Below are positions 1 through 8,084 of a DNA stretch of 8,963 bases, piece by piece. The position numbers were made by a program, and so were the translations under genes. Within the stretch, counting starts at the first letter, position 1; every line of letters begins with the position of its first letter. Origin of the DNA: Candidatus Aenigmarchaeota archaeon ex4484_52 (GTDB lineage: Archaea; EX4484-52); NCBI GenBank assembly GCA_002254415.1, contig NJDR01000021.1, positions 1 to 8,963 of the forward strand, in the 5' to 3' direction. Under the pieces are notes generated by a model. That model was not told the DNA's origin and did not search any database. It worked only from the letters and a program-made list of their open reading frames with translations.

Positions 1-40
1 AAAAAAAATCATAAATATTTGTTAAATGAAATTTGCGGCA

Positions 41-50
41 AATTTTTAAG
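41..50 (+). promoter_or_regulatory. TATA-like promoter element of leuS
   Basis: An AT-rich box (aatttttaag) lies about 25 bases before the leuS ATG at 71. This matches the usual archaeal distance between TATA box and transcription start, so the mRNA would begin at or very near the ATG and be leaderless. No Shine-Dalgarno sequence is visible before the ATG, which fits that reading. Surrounding DNA is also AT-rich, so the box itself is weak evidence. Confidence 0.35.
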
Positions 51-70
51 CTTTTTTTTCAAAAATCTAT

Positions 71-2944
71 ATGAATGTTTTTTTTAGAGACATTGAAAAA
101 AAATGGCAACAAAAGTGGAAGCAGTCAAAAATATTTGAAGCAAATCCAAAAAACCAAAAAACAAAATTCTTTATTACTTCTCCATATCCTTATGCAAATG
201 GGCCATATCATATTGGACATGGCAGAAGTTATGTTTGTAGCGATGTGTTTGCACGAATTAAAAGAATGCAGGGATTTAATGTTTTGTATCCAATGGCATT
301 TCACATTACAGGCACGCCTGTTTTAGCTGTCTCTGCTGCAATAAAAAGAAAGGATAAAAAAATAATTGAATTATACAAGGAATATGTTTCATATCACACA
401 AAAGACAAAAAAGAAATTGACAAAATAATCAATAGTTTTACAGACCCATGGAATCTTGTAAAATATTTTTCTGTTGCAATGAGAAAGGACTTTGAAAATA
501 TTGGAATGAGTTTGGACTGGAGAAGATGCTTTACAACAGGAGATAAAATTTACAATAAATTTATTGAATGGCAATATCATCATTTGAAAAAACAGAAATT
601 AATCATAAAGGATAAATATCCTGTTTTGTATTGCGTTGATTGCGATAATGCAGTTGGTGAAGATGACATAAAATCAGGAGATGAACAAAATCTGGATATT
701 CAGGAATTTGTTTTAATTAAATTCAAATTGCAAAATCAGGATGCTTTTATTGTTGTCGGGACATTGAGACCAGAGACAATTTTTGGTGCAACAAATATTT
801 GGATAAATCCAAATGAGATTTATGTAAAAGCGCAGGTAAATAATGAAATTTGGTTTATTTCAAAAATTGCATCACTAAAATTAATTTATCAAAACAAAAA
901 AATAAAAATAATCAAAGAAATAAACGGAAGTGAATTAATTAGTGAAAGTGTAATTACACCAGTTATCAAAAAAAAAATTCCAATATTGCCGGCTGATTTT
1001 GCTGATGTTGATTTTGCAACAGGAATTGTTTTTAGCGTTCCAGCACATTCTGTATTTGATTTTATTGCTTTGTGTGATTTGAAAAAAAACAAAAAATTAA
1101 TTGAAAAACATAATTTGGATTTTGAAAAAATAAATTCAATTAAGCCGGTAAAAATCATAGATACGAAAAATTTCAAAGATATAATTCCAGCAGAATATAT
1201 TTGCAAAAAATACAATATTTCTAATCAAAGCCAAAAAGATGATTTGAAAAAAGCAACAGAGGAATTATACTCCAGCGAATTTTATAATGGGATTTTAAAT
1301 AAAAAATGCCTTGAATTTTCAAATTTAAAAGTAAATGAAATAAAAAATAAAATTAAGGATTTTCTTGTTGAAAAGAACATTTCACAGATTTTTTACAGAC
1401 CGGTTAGTTGGCCTCTAAAATGCAGATGCGGCGGAAAAATATTTGTCAAAATTTTAAAGGACCAGTGGTTTATTGATTTTAATTCAAATAAATGGAAAGA
1501 AAAAGCAAAAAACTGCTTAGAACAAATGACAATAATCCCGGGAAAATACAGGACTGCTTTTGAAAAAGTATTTGAATGGCTTGATAAAAGACCTTGTGCA
1601 AGAAAAAGAGGACTTGGAACACAATTGCCATTTGACAAAAAATGGGTAATTGAATCATTGAGTGATTCTACAATTTATACTGCATTTTATACAATTGCTG
1701 GATTAATAAAAAAACACAATATTGAGCCAGAGCAATTGAGCATCGAATTATTTGACTATATTTATAAAAACAAGGGAACTATAAAAGAAATTTCAAAGCA
1801 AGCAAAGATAGATGAAAAAATAATTCAAAATATGAAAAATGAATTTGAATACTGGTATGGTGTTGATTTAAGACACACAGCAATTATGCATATTTCAAAT
1901 CATTTGAGTTTTTACATATTTCATCACACAGCAATTTTTGATGAAAAATATTGGCCAAAGGCAATTAGCTTAATTGAGCCGGTTTTGTGCGAAGGGCAAA
2001 AAATGGGAAAATCAAAAGGCAATGTAATCGCTCTTTCAACAATCAGCAGTAAATATTTTGCTGATTTATTTCGCATCTATATTATCACAAATGCGTCTTT
2101 TTCATCGCCTGTTGATTGGAAAGAAAAAGAAGTTAAAATAATGGAAAAACAATTAGAGAAATTTTATTGGACTATTGAAAATATTATTTCTTGCAAATCA
2201 AAGAAAATTCAAAATAATGAAAATGCCTTTGTTTTTGAATCCAGATTCAATAAAATTCTCATTAGATCAATTGCAGCAGCAAACCAGTTTAATTTGCAAA
2301 AATATGCTCAAATGGGTTTTTATGACATTTCAAATCTTGTTTATGAATATATTGCAAACAATAAAAAAAATTCTGTTGCATTGCACAAATGCATAAAAAA
2401 CTGGATTATCCTGCTGTCCCCTCTAATTCCTCATATTGCAGAGGAATTGTGGCAAAAAACAGGAGAAAAAAAATTTGTATCTGTTTGCAATTTGCCAAAA
2501 ATAACTTCAAAAGATATTGATGAGGAATTAATTGAGAAATATGATTTTATTGAAAAAATAATTAAAGACATAAATAATATTAAAAAAATAATAAATGCAA
2601 AACCAAAAAAAATCAATTTATATATTGCAGAGAACTGGAAATATTTTGCTTTTAATAAATCCGTAGAAATTGAAGATAAGGCAAATTTATTTAGTGTGCT
2701 GATGAGTGATGCTAGAATAAAAAAGCACGGAAAAGATGCTGCAAATTATATTAAATATCTTCAAAAAAATCCTCCTTTAAAAAAAACAGATATGTCGTCT
2801 GAATATGAGATTTTAAAAAAAGAAATTGATTATATTTCTAAATGCGTCGGGCTTGAAGTTTGTGTTTTAAATTCTGATGATTTTGAAGGGAATTTGAAAG
2901 CAAATAGGGCATCGCCGAGTAAGCCGGGGATTGAGTTGGTTTAG
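71..2944 (+). CDS. leuS: Leucyl-tRNA synthetase, archaeal type
   Basis: This cytosolic class I synthetase charges tRNA-Leu with leucine using ATP. The Rossmann catalytic core has the HIGH motif at residues 47-50 and the KMSKS loop as KMGKS at 644-648. The inserted CP1 editing domain shows the TLRPET signature at 231-236 and a conserved Asp near 330 in the SVPAH segment. Cysteine pairs at 188/191 and 451/453 look like zinc-binding positions. The anticodon-binding helix bundle has the SPLIPHIAEELW stretch at 783-794. The FHITGTPV segment after HIGH and the length of 957 aa fit archaeal LeuRS and not the bacterial form. The ATG at 71 is chosen because the N-terminal helix leading to HIGH starts immediately; a second ATG at 75 is in another frame. 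Function is secure; zinc binding is inferred. Confidence 0.97.
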   Translation: MNVFFRDIEKKWQQKWKQSKIFEANPKNQKTKFFITSPYPYANGPYHIGHGRSYVCSDVFARIKRMQGFNVLYPMAFHITGTPVLAVSAAIKRKDKKIIELYKEYVSYHTKDKKEIDKIINSFTDPWNLVKYFSVAMRKDFENIGMSLDWRRCFTTGDKIYNKFIEWQYHHLKKQKLIIKDKYPVLYCVDCDNAVGEDDIKSGDEQNLDIQEFVLIKFKLQNQDAFIVVGTLRPETIFGATNIWINPNEIYVKAQVNNEIWFISKIASLKLIYQNKKIKIIKEINGSELISESVITPVIKKKIPILPADFADVDFATGIVFSVPAHSVFDFIALCDLKKNKKLIEKHNLDFEKINSIKPVKIIDTKNFKDIIPAEYICKKYNISNQSQKDDLKKATEELYSSEFYNGILNKKCLEFSNLKVNEIKNKIKDFLVEKNISQIFYRPVSWPLKCRCGGKIFVKILKDQWFIDFNSNKWKEKAKNCLEQMTIIPGKYRTAFEKVFEWLDKRPCARKRGLGTQLPFDKKWVIESLSDSTIYTAFYTIAGLIKKHNIEPEQLSIELFDYIYKNKGTIKEISKQAKIDEKIIQNMKNEFEYWYGVDLRHTAIMHISNHLSFYIFHHTAIFDEKYWPKAISLIEPVLCEGQKMGKSKGNVIALSTISSKYFADLFRIYIITNASFSSPVDWKEKEVKIMEKQLEKFYWTIENIISCKSKKIQNNENAFVFESRFNKILIRSIAAANQFNLQKYAQMGFYDISNLVYEYIANNKKNSVALHKCIKNWIILLSPLIPHIAEELWQKTGEKKFVSVCNLPKITSKDIDEELIEKYDFIEKIIKDINNIKKIINAKPKKINLYIAENWKYFAFNKSVEIEDKANLFSVLMSDARIKKHGKDAANYIKYLQKNPPLKKTDMSSEYEILKKEIDYISKCVGLEVCVLNSDDFEGNLKANRASPSKPGIELV

Positions 2945-2963
2945 AGAGAAATAAATTATTTTT

Positions 2964-3004
2964 ATGTCATGAAGTTATACACAATCTGGTGTTTCCAAAA
3001 GTTT
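2964..3004 (+). repeat. Inverted-repeat partner A, upstream of hisS
   Basis: The 18 bases at 2964-2981 (atgtcatgaagttataca) recur exactly on the opposite strand at 8530-8547. In both places a second shared block, caaaagttt, follows at nearly the same distance (2996-3004 here, 8508-8516 there); the spacer is 14 bases here and 13 there and is not conserved. The pair is too long and ordered to be chance AT-rich similarity. It may be a promoter-plus-operator module, or the end of a mobile element. Confidence 0.7.
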
Positions 3005-3009
3005 ATTAA
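2996..3009 (+). promoter_or_regulatory. Putative BRE/TATA promoter of hisS
   Basis: The sequence caaaagtttattaa has a purine-rich BRE-like half followed by a TATA-like half. It would place transcription start around 3030, leaving a leader of roughly 35-40 bases before hisS. The same caaaagttt core is present in the inverted copy at 8508-8516. An AT-only inverted repeat (3004-3014 with 3043-3053) overlaps the leader but is low complexity. Confidence 0.4.
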
Positions 3010-3059
3010 TATTTATTATTCATATAATAGAAATTGAAGTTCAAATATTAATAGACAAC

Positions 3060-3063
3060 AGGT
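3060..3063 (+). promoter_or_regulatory. Weak ribosome binding site for hisS
   Basis: The bases aggt lie five bases before the hisS ATG and match the core of the archaeal Shine-Dalgarno sequence (GAGGTGA). It supports the ATG at 3069, but four bases is a weak match. Confidence 0.35.
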
Positions 3064-3068
3064 TTAAT

Positions 3069-4391
3069 ATGCAAAGAGTAAAAGGAATGAGAGATTTTTC
3101 AGCAGAAATGATGCAGGAAAAAAACATTCTTGTTAATAAAATAAAACAGGTATTTGACATTTTTAATTTTAAACAAATTGATACGCCAGTATTAGAGTAT
3201 TTTGACACATTAACAAAGCAAGGCACAGGTGGGTCAGAAATAGAAGCACAAACATTTAATTTTCTTGATTTTGGAAAAAGAAGAGTGGGTCTGAGATATG
3301 ACTTAACTGTGCCACTTGCGCGTTATTTGTCACAAAATACAAATTTTTCTATTCCGCAAAAATTGCAGCGATTTGGCAAAGTGTGGAGATACGAAGATAC
3401 AAAAAAAGGCAGATACAGGGAATTTTGCCAGTATGATATAGATATTATTGGTTCAAAAGACCAAAGTGCTGATGCTCAAATATTGTTTTGCGCTTATTGT
3501 GTAATGAAAAATATAGGAATTACTAATTTTGCATTTCAAATAAACAATAGAAAATTAATAGACGGAGTGCTAAATTACTTAGGAATTGCTTTGGACCAAA
3601 AAATCGGAGTAATGCGGACAATAGATAAAATAGAAAAATTAAACAAACAGCAATTATTAAATGAATTTCATAAATATGGCATTGAAAAAATACAGGCAAA
3701 TGAAATTCTAAATTCTTTTGCACTTACAGGACCGATGTTTGATGTTTTGAAAAGTATAAAAAAAAGGTTTCCGATTGCAGAAGAGCCAAGTGTCAGATAC
3801 GGTTTTTTGGAACTTGAAAAACTTGCAGAATATTTAACCTCTTATGGGATAGATAAGGTCTGCAAATTTAATTTAAGCATTGTTCGTGGTCTTGATTATT
3901 ATACAGGAAATGTTTTTGAGACCACAATAAAAGAAGGAAAACAATTAGGCAATGTATGTGGTGGTGGAAGATATGACCAAATGCTTGGAACTTTTATTGG
4001 AAAAGAAATTCCTTGCACAGGTATTTCTTTTGGAGTGGATAGATTATTGGATTATTTTATTGCAAAAAAAAATGAAAAAAAAGCAAAAAAAAAGAATAAA
4101 ATGAATAAAAATGCACTTTTTATTGCAAATGCAGATAAAGAGCACAGCTTAACTGCAATGAATATTGCCTCTTTTTTGAGAGAAAAATTAAAAAGGAAAA
4201 AAACAATTATTGAGACAGAAATAACCGGAAGAAATTTATCCAATCAAATAAAATATGCAAGCAATCAAAACATAAGATATGTATTGATTGTTGGAAGGGA
4301 TTTTGAATCACTTGGAAAAATCACTCTAAAGGACTTGGAAAAGCACACAGAAGAAAAAATCAGTAGTGATTTAAAAAAAATTTATGAATGA
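3069..4391 (+). CDS. hisS: Histidyl-tRNA synthetase
   Basis: This cytosolic class II synthetase charges tRNA-His, normally as a homodimer. Class II motif 2 is clear at about residues 101-121, with R107, E109 and the GRYREF stretch at 114-119. The histidine-specific signature RGLDYYTG is at 273-280. GGGRYD at 298-303 and the downstream GISFGVDRL lead into motif 3. A lysine-rich linker (about 332-348) joins the core to the C-terminal anticodon-binding domain. At 440 aa it is a normal full-length HisRS. The ATG at 3069 starts directly on the MQRVKGMRDF leader typical of the family. Its last codons overlap the next gene by 8 bases, so that gene is probably translationally coupled. Poly-A tracts in the linker are the likeliest place for sequencing indels, but the frame is open. 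Confidence 0.97.
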   Translation: MQRVKGMRDFSAEMMQEKNILVNKIKQVFDIFNFKQIDTPVLEYFDTLTKQGTGGSEIEAQTFNFLDFGKRRVGLRYDLTVPLARYLSQNTNFSIPQKLQRFGKVWRYEDTKKGRYREFCQYDIDIIGSKDQSADAQILFCAYCVMKNIGITNFAFQINNRKLIDGVLNYLGIALDQKIGVMRTIDKIEKLNKQQLLNEFHKYGIEKIQANEILNSFALTGPMFDVLKSIKKRFPIAEEPSVRYGFLELEKLAEYLTSYGIDKVCKFNLSIVRGLDYYTGNVFETTIKEGKQLGNVCGGGRYDQMLGTFIGKEIPCTGISFGVDRLLDYFIAKKNEKKAKKKNKMNKNALFIANADKEHSLTAMNIASFLREKLKRKKTIIETEITGRNLSNQIKYASNQNIRYVLIVGRDFESLGKITLKDLEKHTEEKISSDLKKIYE

Positions 4392-4764
4392 AATTTATAT
4401 TTTAGATACCTGTGTATTTGTAAAAGAGGGATTTCTGATTGATACTTCAAATATTTATATTTGCCCGTATTTAGTTGAGACAGAAGCAAAATCACCAAAA
4501 GCAAAAATGCGACTGGATTGTATGAGAGGACAGGGAATATTGGAGTTTATTCAACCATTACCCGAATGTATAAAAAAAGCACAGGAATTGGAAATAAAAT
4601 TAAATGAAAAATCAAAGAAATTAAGTAAAACTGATATTGATGTAATTGCTCTTGGCCTGCATTTCAAGGAAAAAGACAAAAAAATATGCATAATTACAGA
4701 TGATGGTTTGATGCAAAAAATTTGCAAAAAAAACAAAATTAATTGCTCTGGGTTTTTTAATTGA
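4384..4764 (+). CDS. Nob1-like PIN-domain ribonuclease lacking Zn-ribbon
   Basis: This 126-aa protein is a single PIN domain, a metal-dependent endoribonuclease fold. The expected acidic residues are all present: D8 in ILDTCVF, E32/E34 in LVETE, D84/D86 in LSKTDIDVIAL and D106/D107 in ITDDG. The LSKTDIDVIALGL and ITDD stretches resemble archaeal Nob1/COG1439, which trims the 3' end of small-subunit rRNA. Archaeal Nob1 usually continues into a CxxC Zn-ribbon, but this frame ends at the PIN boundary and no CxxC pairs follow in any frame nearby. The ATG lies inside hisS (8-base overlap), suggesting coupling. No antitoxin-like gene is adjacent, so a VapC toxin role is less likely. PIN fold is confident; the Nob1 role is an inference. 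Confidence 0.85.
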   Translation: MNEIYILDTCVFVKEGFLIDTSNIYICPYLVETEAKSPKAKMRLDCMRGQGILEFIQPLPECIKKAQELEIKLNEKSKKLSKTDIDVIALGLHFKEKDKKICIITDDGLMQKICKKNKINCSGFFN

Positions 4765-4990
4765 TTTTATTATTGATAAGAAATGCAAAGATGAATATAT
4801 AAAATATTTTACCAAATATAGATTAGATGGAAAAAAATTTAAATACACTTTAGATGAAATATTATTTGTTTGTAAAGTATTAAAGCGACTTGGCGCCGGT
4901 AAATTAGATAATATTGAAGACAAAATCAAAAATCAAAATTCAAAGGATGATGCAAAAATAAAATTAAAAATCCAAAGAGGATTTTTATGA
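4763..4990 (+). pseudogene. Coding-like remnant or frameshifted C-terminal extension of the PIN gene
   Basis: About 75 codons are open in the frame one base ahead of the PIN gene, reading DFIIDKKCKDEYIKYF onward and including LDEILFVCKVLKRLGAGK. The segment has protein-like composition (mixed hydrophobic and charged helical pattern, GCC/GGC codons) but no ATG, GTG or TTG start in frame. Removing one T from the run at 4753-4758 would fuse it to the PIN protein as about 201 aa. It may therefore be a C-terminal domain lost through an indel, a domain reached by +1 frameshifting, or a separate decayed gene. Its last codons fall inside the palindrome beginning at 4968. I do not recognise the family. 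Confidence 0.45.
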
Positions 4991-5053
4991 TTTTTTATTG
5001 CTTGGTAGTTTTTAGTTTATATGCAATAAAAAAATAGAGGGCTCTTTGGATTT
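4968..5053. repeat. Nested palindrome, MITE-like element or structured RNA
   Basis: Two perfect nested inverted repeats are present. The outer arms are 4968-4979 and 5042-5053 (aaatccaaagag / ctctttggattt, 12 bp). The inner arms are 4991-5001 and 5023-5033 (ttttttattgc / gcaataaaaaa, 11 bp), with a 21-base loop. The unpaired stretches between the arms are 11 and 8 bases. It lies between two coding-like fragments in different frames, which suggests insertion into an older gene, although no target-site duplication is obvious. It could instead be a structured RNA or a transcript 3' end. Confidence 0.6.
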
Positions 5054-5144
5054 AGAAATACTTTTAAATAAAAAAAATATAGATATATTTGCAAAAGATA
5101 TGGGATTGAGCAGATTTAGAATCTATGATTTGAATAAAATATAA
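5016..5144 (+). pseudogene. Small coding-like remnant ahead of the Nudix gene
   Basis: A 42-codon open stretch ends at TAA 5142-5144, six bases before the Nudix gene. Its reading includes LDLEILLNKKN and IDIFAKDMGLSRFRIYDLNK. The second piece has a weak helix-turn-helix look (small residue, GLSR turn, hydrophobic helix), but this is not a firm assignment. There is no ATG before 5100, only a TTG at 5046 inside the palindrome arm. It may be the tail of the gene whose front part is at 4763-4990, split by the palindrome. Function unknown. Confidence 0.3.
5061..5070 (+). promoter_or_regulatory. Possible TATA box for the Nudix gene
   Basis: The sequence cttttaaata is a good archaeal TATA-like match and would start transcription near 5090-5095, leaving a leader of about 55-60 bases. 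No Shine-Dalgarno sequence precedes the ATG at 5151. A second AT-rich stretch at 5132-5149 is too close to the start codon to serve as a TATA box. Confidence 0.3.
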
Positions 5145-5150
5145 TTAAAT

Positions 5151-8084
5151 ATGGGTTTTTTTGATAAATTATTTGCAAAACCGCGCGACTTTGCAATAGT
5201 TGTGCTATTGTATAAACAAAGACAAACATATTATGTTCTTCTAACCAAAAGACCATCGCACTTTTCTTATCCCGGAGAATGGGTTTGCCCAGGTGGAAAG
5301 ATAGAAAAAGGAGAAACATTTGAAAATGCAGCAATAAGAGAATTAAGAGAAGAAACAAGAATCCAAATCAATAAATATGATTTAAAAAAATTAACACCGA
5401 GAAATACACTAAACAATAAATTTACAATTCATCCATTTTATGCAATTGTTTTTAAAAAAGCAGAATGCAATTTTTCAAAACAAGAAGTTGAAAAAGGAGA
5501 TTGGTTTTCTTTGGAAAATATAATTGAAAATAAACTAATAAGCATAAATGGAGATGTGTATGATTTGGAAAAAGAAAAAATTGGTTATGTTACAAAAAAA
5601 GCAATTGAAGAATGTAATCATGTTCTCGGTCAAAATAAAATAAATGAATTTGAAAATATAAAGCAGGTGGTTTCTAAAAATCAGGATTTTATTAGCAAAG
5701 AAGAATTTGAAAATAAAATGGCAAATCTTAATTATAAAAAATATAATAGAATTTTAAAAAAATTAACACTGGGAAAATACAATTACAAAGGCGATGAAGA
5801 TGATATTTTTTATTTAATTAATGTATTTGAGAAAGAAACTGGAGATTATGTTATACATCGTAATACACAAGAACTTGTAAAAATAGGTGAATCTGCAATT
5901 CAATATTTATTTAGAGTAATTGAATCTAAAAAATTTTATAGACCGCATTACTGTGCCTCAACACTGGGAGAAATTAAAAAAAAATCTTCTTATGAAAATA
6001 AAATAAATATAATAAAGCATTTTATTGAAGATTGCTTTTGCGGAATTGATGATCAAACAAGATACATAATAACAAAAATATTAGAAGAAACTAAAAAAAC
6101 AGAAAAGCGCATTTTAATTAATAGTATTAAAGAACTATACAAAGAAAAAAAATTTGGAGAATATGATGTAGAGATTATTCTAATCAAATGGTTTAATTAT
6201 GATGAATCAAAGAAATTGCAAGAAGAAATTCTTCCATATAAAATAGATACAAAATATTTTGAGGCAAATAAAAAAAAATGGAGCAAAAATATACCTATCT
6301 CTGATAAAGAAAATTATATTTACAATTATATTGTAGTAAAATACAGAGAGATGAGTGTTTTGTTTGATTATGTAAAAATAGAAGATAAACAAACAATTTC
6401 ATTATATCTAAAATATTTAGATAATCATGATCCAAAAAACACTACTTCTTTTCAATCTGCTTTGTATTTGTTTTGTATATTGTGCAGCAATAGTATTATT
6501 TTGCCGGATAAAACAGATAAATTATTGCAATTATTGTTTAATGAAAAAAATCCTTTAGAATGGATAAAAAATGATGTAATTCCTATTTGCAAACAAGCAC
6601 TCATTCAAAATAATATTCTTGTTGCAAGAAAAATGAACTGGACTCAAATATTAATAAACTCACTTGTTGGAATAAATTTTGCAAAATATTCTCTCAATGA
6701 AAATCTTTCAAAATATGAAGAAAATATTAATTATATTTTGAATAAAATAAAAGATTATAATGAAGGCAATTTTTTGCTTAATTTGTGTTTTGCTTATTTA
6801 TTGAGAAAACTAGATATTAAAATAATTGACAAAATAATTAATTTTGTTAAACAAAGAATAAACTTTATTGAACTTGATTCATATGATAATGGTTGGATCG
6901 AATCCCCAATAATCCACGGATGTATTTTTGCGTTTCCATCTGAAATTGGTCATTTATTTCATTATGCTGTTGAAGAAAAAGAAAATAAGATAGGATTATT
7001 AAGAGAAACAAGAAATATAAAAGAGTCAGAAATAATGGATAGATTATTTTCTTCAATTGATAAAACCACTGGGGAACTTTTGGGAACTGACTCAGGATTG
7101 GAATATATTTATTGGACTTATCAATACGGATTACTTCTAAAAGATGAATTAAATGACAATGATTTAAAAAAAATTTTGAAAGAATTTAAAGGAGATAAAT
7201 CCGATTTGTCAAAAGCAGAAATAGTTTATATCGGAGCAATTAGAAAAAAAAGGCAATTAACAGAAGAAAATGAGGACTTAAATAAAATAAGATATAAAAT
7301 AAATTTAATAAAAGATTATATGTCGAATAATGATGTTGATGCTGTTGCTGGTATCTTGTCTTTAAATTCTAATTCTCGTCTTCATAAAAACATTGCAATT
7401 CTTCCAAGAACATCATTGGAAAATAATGCACAAGAACATAAATTTGCAGAACGCATAGCAATAGAATTTACAATTTCCCTTGCTCTGTCTTTTTATAAAA
7501 CTGACTACGGTGTTGGTGTTTTGTCTTATGTCCAGCACAGGGCAGTAGAATATTTGCTTAAAAATGTAATAATGAAAAATACAAGAGATTATGAAAATGT
7601 ATTTAAAAAAATTGATGAAATTGGTCCAGAGCAAATCAAAACATGGGTTGAAGATGGGATAAGACAAGGAAAAATAACAAAGCAAAATATCACAAGAAAA
7701 AAAATACATTTTGAAGATATTGAAAAAATACAGGGCATAGGCATTAAAACACCAGAGGAATATATAGAACAATATGAAAAACAAGCACAATTTAGCGATG
7801 GTTTTGGAAATATAGATGATGTTAAAAATGCAAATTTAGAAGATCCTGTAATTGTGCAAGAATTAATGATTACAGCAACCCACTCTAAAGATACAAGAGT
7901 AAAACGAGAAGCAGAAAAACAATTACAAAAATTATGCACAACAAAACAAGGAAAACAAAGATTTAATGAAATATTAAAAGAAACGCAAAATGAAAACCCA
8001 AAATTAACTGATGCAATAAAAAAAGGATATAATCTTATTAAAAAAACAGAAAAGGATATTGAAAGATATTTAATTCAAAAATAA
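5151..8084 (+). CDS. Nudix hydrolase fused to a large helical (HEAT-like) region
   Basis: This is a 977-aa cytosolic protein with no signal peptide or membrane segments. Residues about 12-150 form a Nudix domain, a fold that hydrolyses a nucleoside diphosphate linked to another group. The Nudix box spans 49-71 with G49, E55, R63, E64, E67 and E68 in register; the glycine usually near its end is R70. LLTKR (30-34) followed by PGEWVCPGG (41-49) recalls CoA-diphosphatase-type Nudix proteins, but the substrate cannot be fixed. The remaining 800 residues are unrecognised. They are rich in amphipathic helices, with a HEAT-like unit near 240-300 (KIGESAIQYLFRVIES), a possible helix-hairpin-helix-like turn (IQGIGIKT, about 860-867) and another helical pair near the end (about 895-960). 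Nudix proteins are typically 130-250 aa, so this is a fusion. A helical solenoid would be expected to bind protein or nucleic acid (inference). It stands alone between remnant regions. Confidence 0.85.
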   Translation: MGFFDKLFAKPRDFAIVVLLYKQRQTYYVLLTKRPSHFSYPGEWVCPGGKIEKGETFENAAIRELREETRIQINKYDLKKLTPRNTLNNKFTIHPFYAIVFKKAECNFSKQEVEKGDWFSLENIIENKLISINGDVYDLEKEKIGYVTKKAIEECNHVLGQNKINEFENIKQVVSKNQDFISKEEFENKMANLNYKKYNRILKKLTLGKYNYKGDEDDIFYLINVFEKETGDYVIHRNTQELVKIGESAIQYLFRVIESKKFYRPHYCASTLGEIKKKSSYENKINIIKHFIEDCFCGIDDQTRYIITKILEETKKTEKRILINSIKELYKEKKFGEYDVEIILIKWFNYDESKKLQEEILPYKIDTKYFEANKKKWSKNIPISDKENYIYNYIVVKYREMSVLFDYVKIEDKQTISLYLKYLDNHDPKNTTSFQSALYLFCILCSNSIILPDKTDKLLQLLFNEKNPLEWIKNDVIPICKQALIQNNILVARKMNWTQILINSLVGINFAKYSLNENLSKYEENINYILNKIKDYNEGNFLLNLCFAYLLRKLDIKIIDKIINFVKQRINFIELDSYDNGWIESPIIHGCIFAFPSEIGHLFHYAVEEKENKIGLLRETRNIKESEIMDRLFSSIDKTTGELLGTDSGLEYIYWTYQYGLLLKDELNDNDLKKILKEFKGDKSDLSKAEIVYIGAIRKKRQLTEENEDLNKIRYKINLIKDYMSNNDVDAVAGILSLNSNSRLHKNIAILPRTSLENNAQEHKFAERIAIEFTISLALSFYKTDYGVGVLSYVQHRAVEYLLKNVIMKNTRDYENVFKKIDEIGPEQIKTWVEDGIRQGKITKQNITRKKIHFEDIEKIQGIGIKTPEEYIEQYEKQAQFSDGFGNIDDVKNANLEDPVIVQELMITATHSKDTRVKREAEKQLQKLCTTKQGKQRFNEILKETQNENPKLTDAIKKGYNLIKKTEKDIERYLIQK

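Noticed and set aside
2945..3068. tRNA or other RNA gene between leuS and hisS
   Set aside because: No cloverleaf or conserved RNA motif; the AT-only inverted repeat at 3004-3053 is low complexity.
4384..4764. VapBC toxin-antitoxin pair
   Set aside because: No antitoxin-like gene is adjacent; the neighbour is hisS and the motifs are closer to Nob1.
4621..4929. Minus-strand 102-codon frame over the PIN gene end
   Set aside because: It overlaps the well-supported PIN gene and has no recognisable motif.
5042..5070. Similarity to 8320-8350 (agggct...tttgg...atttaga...actttt)
   Set aside because: It needs gaps and is AT-rich; not strong enough to call a repeat.
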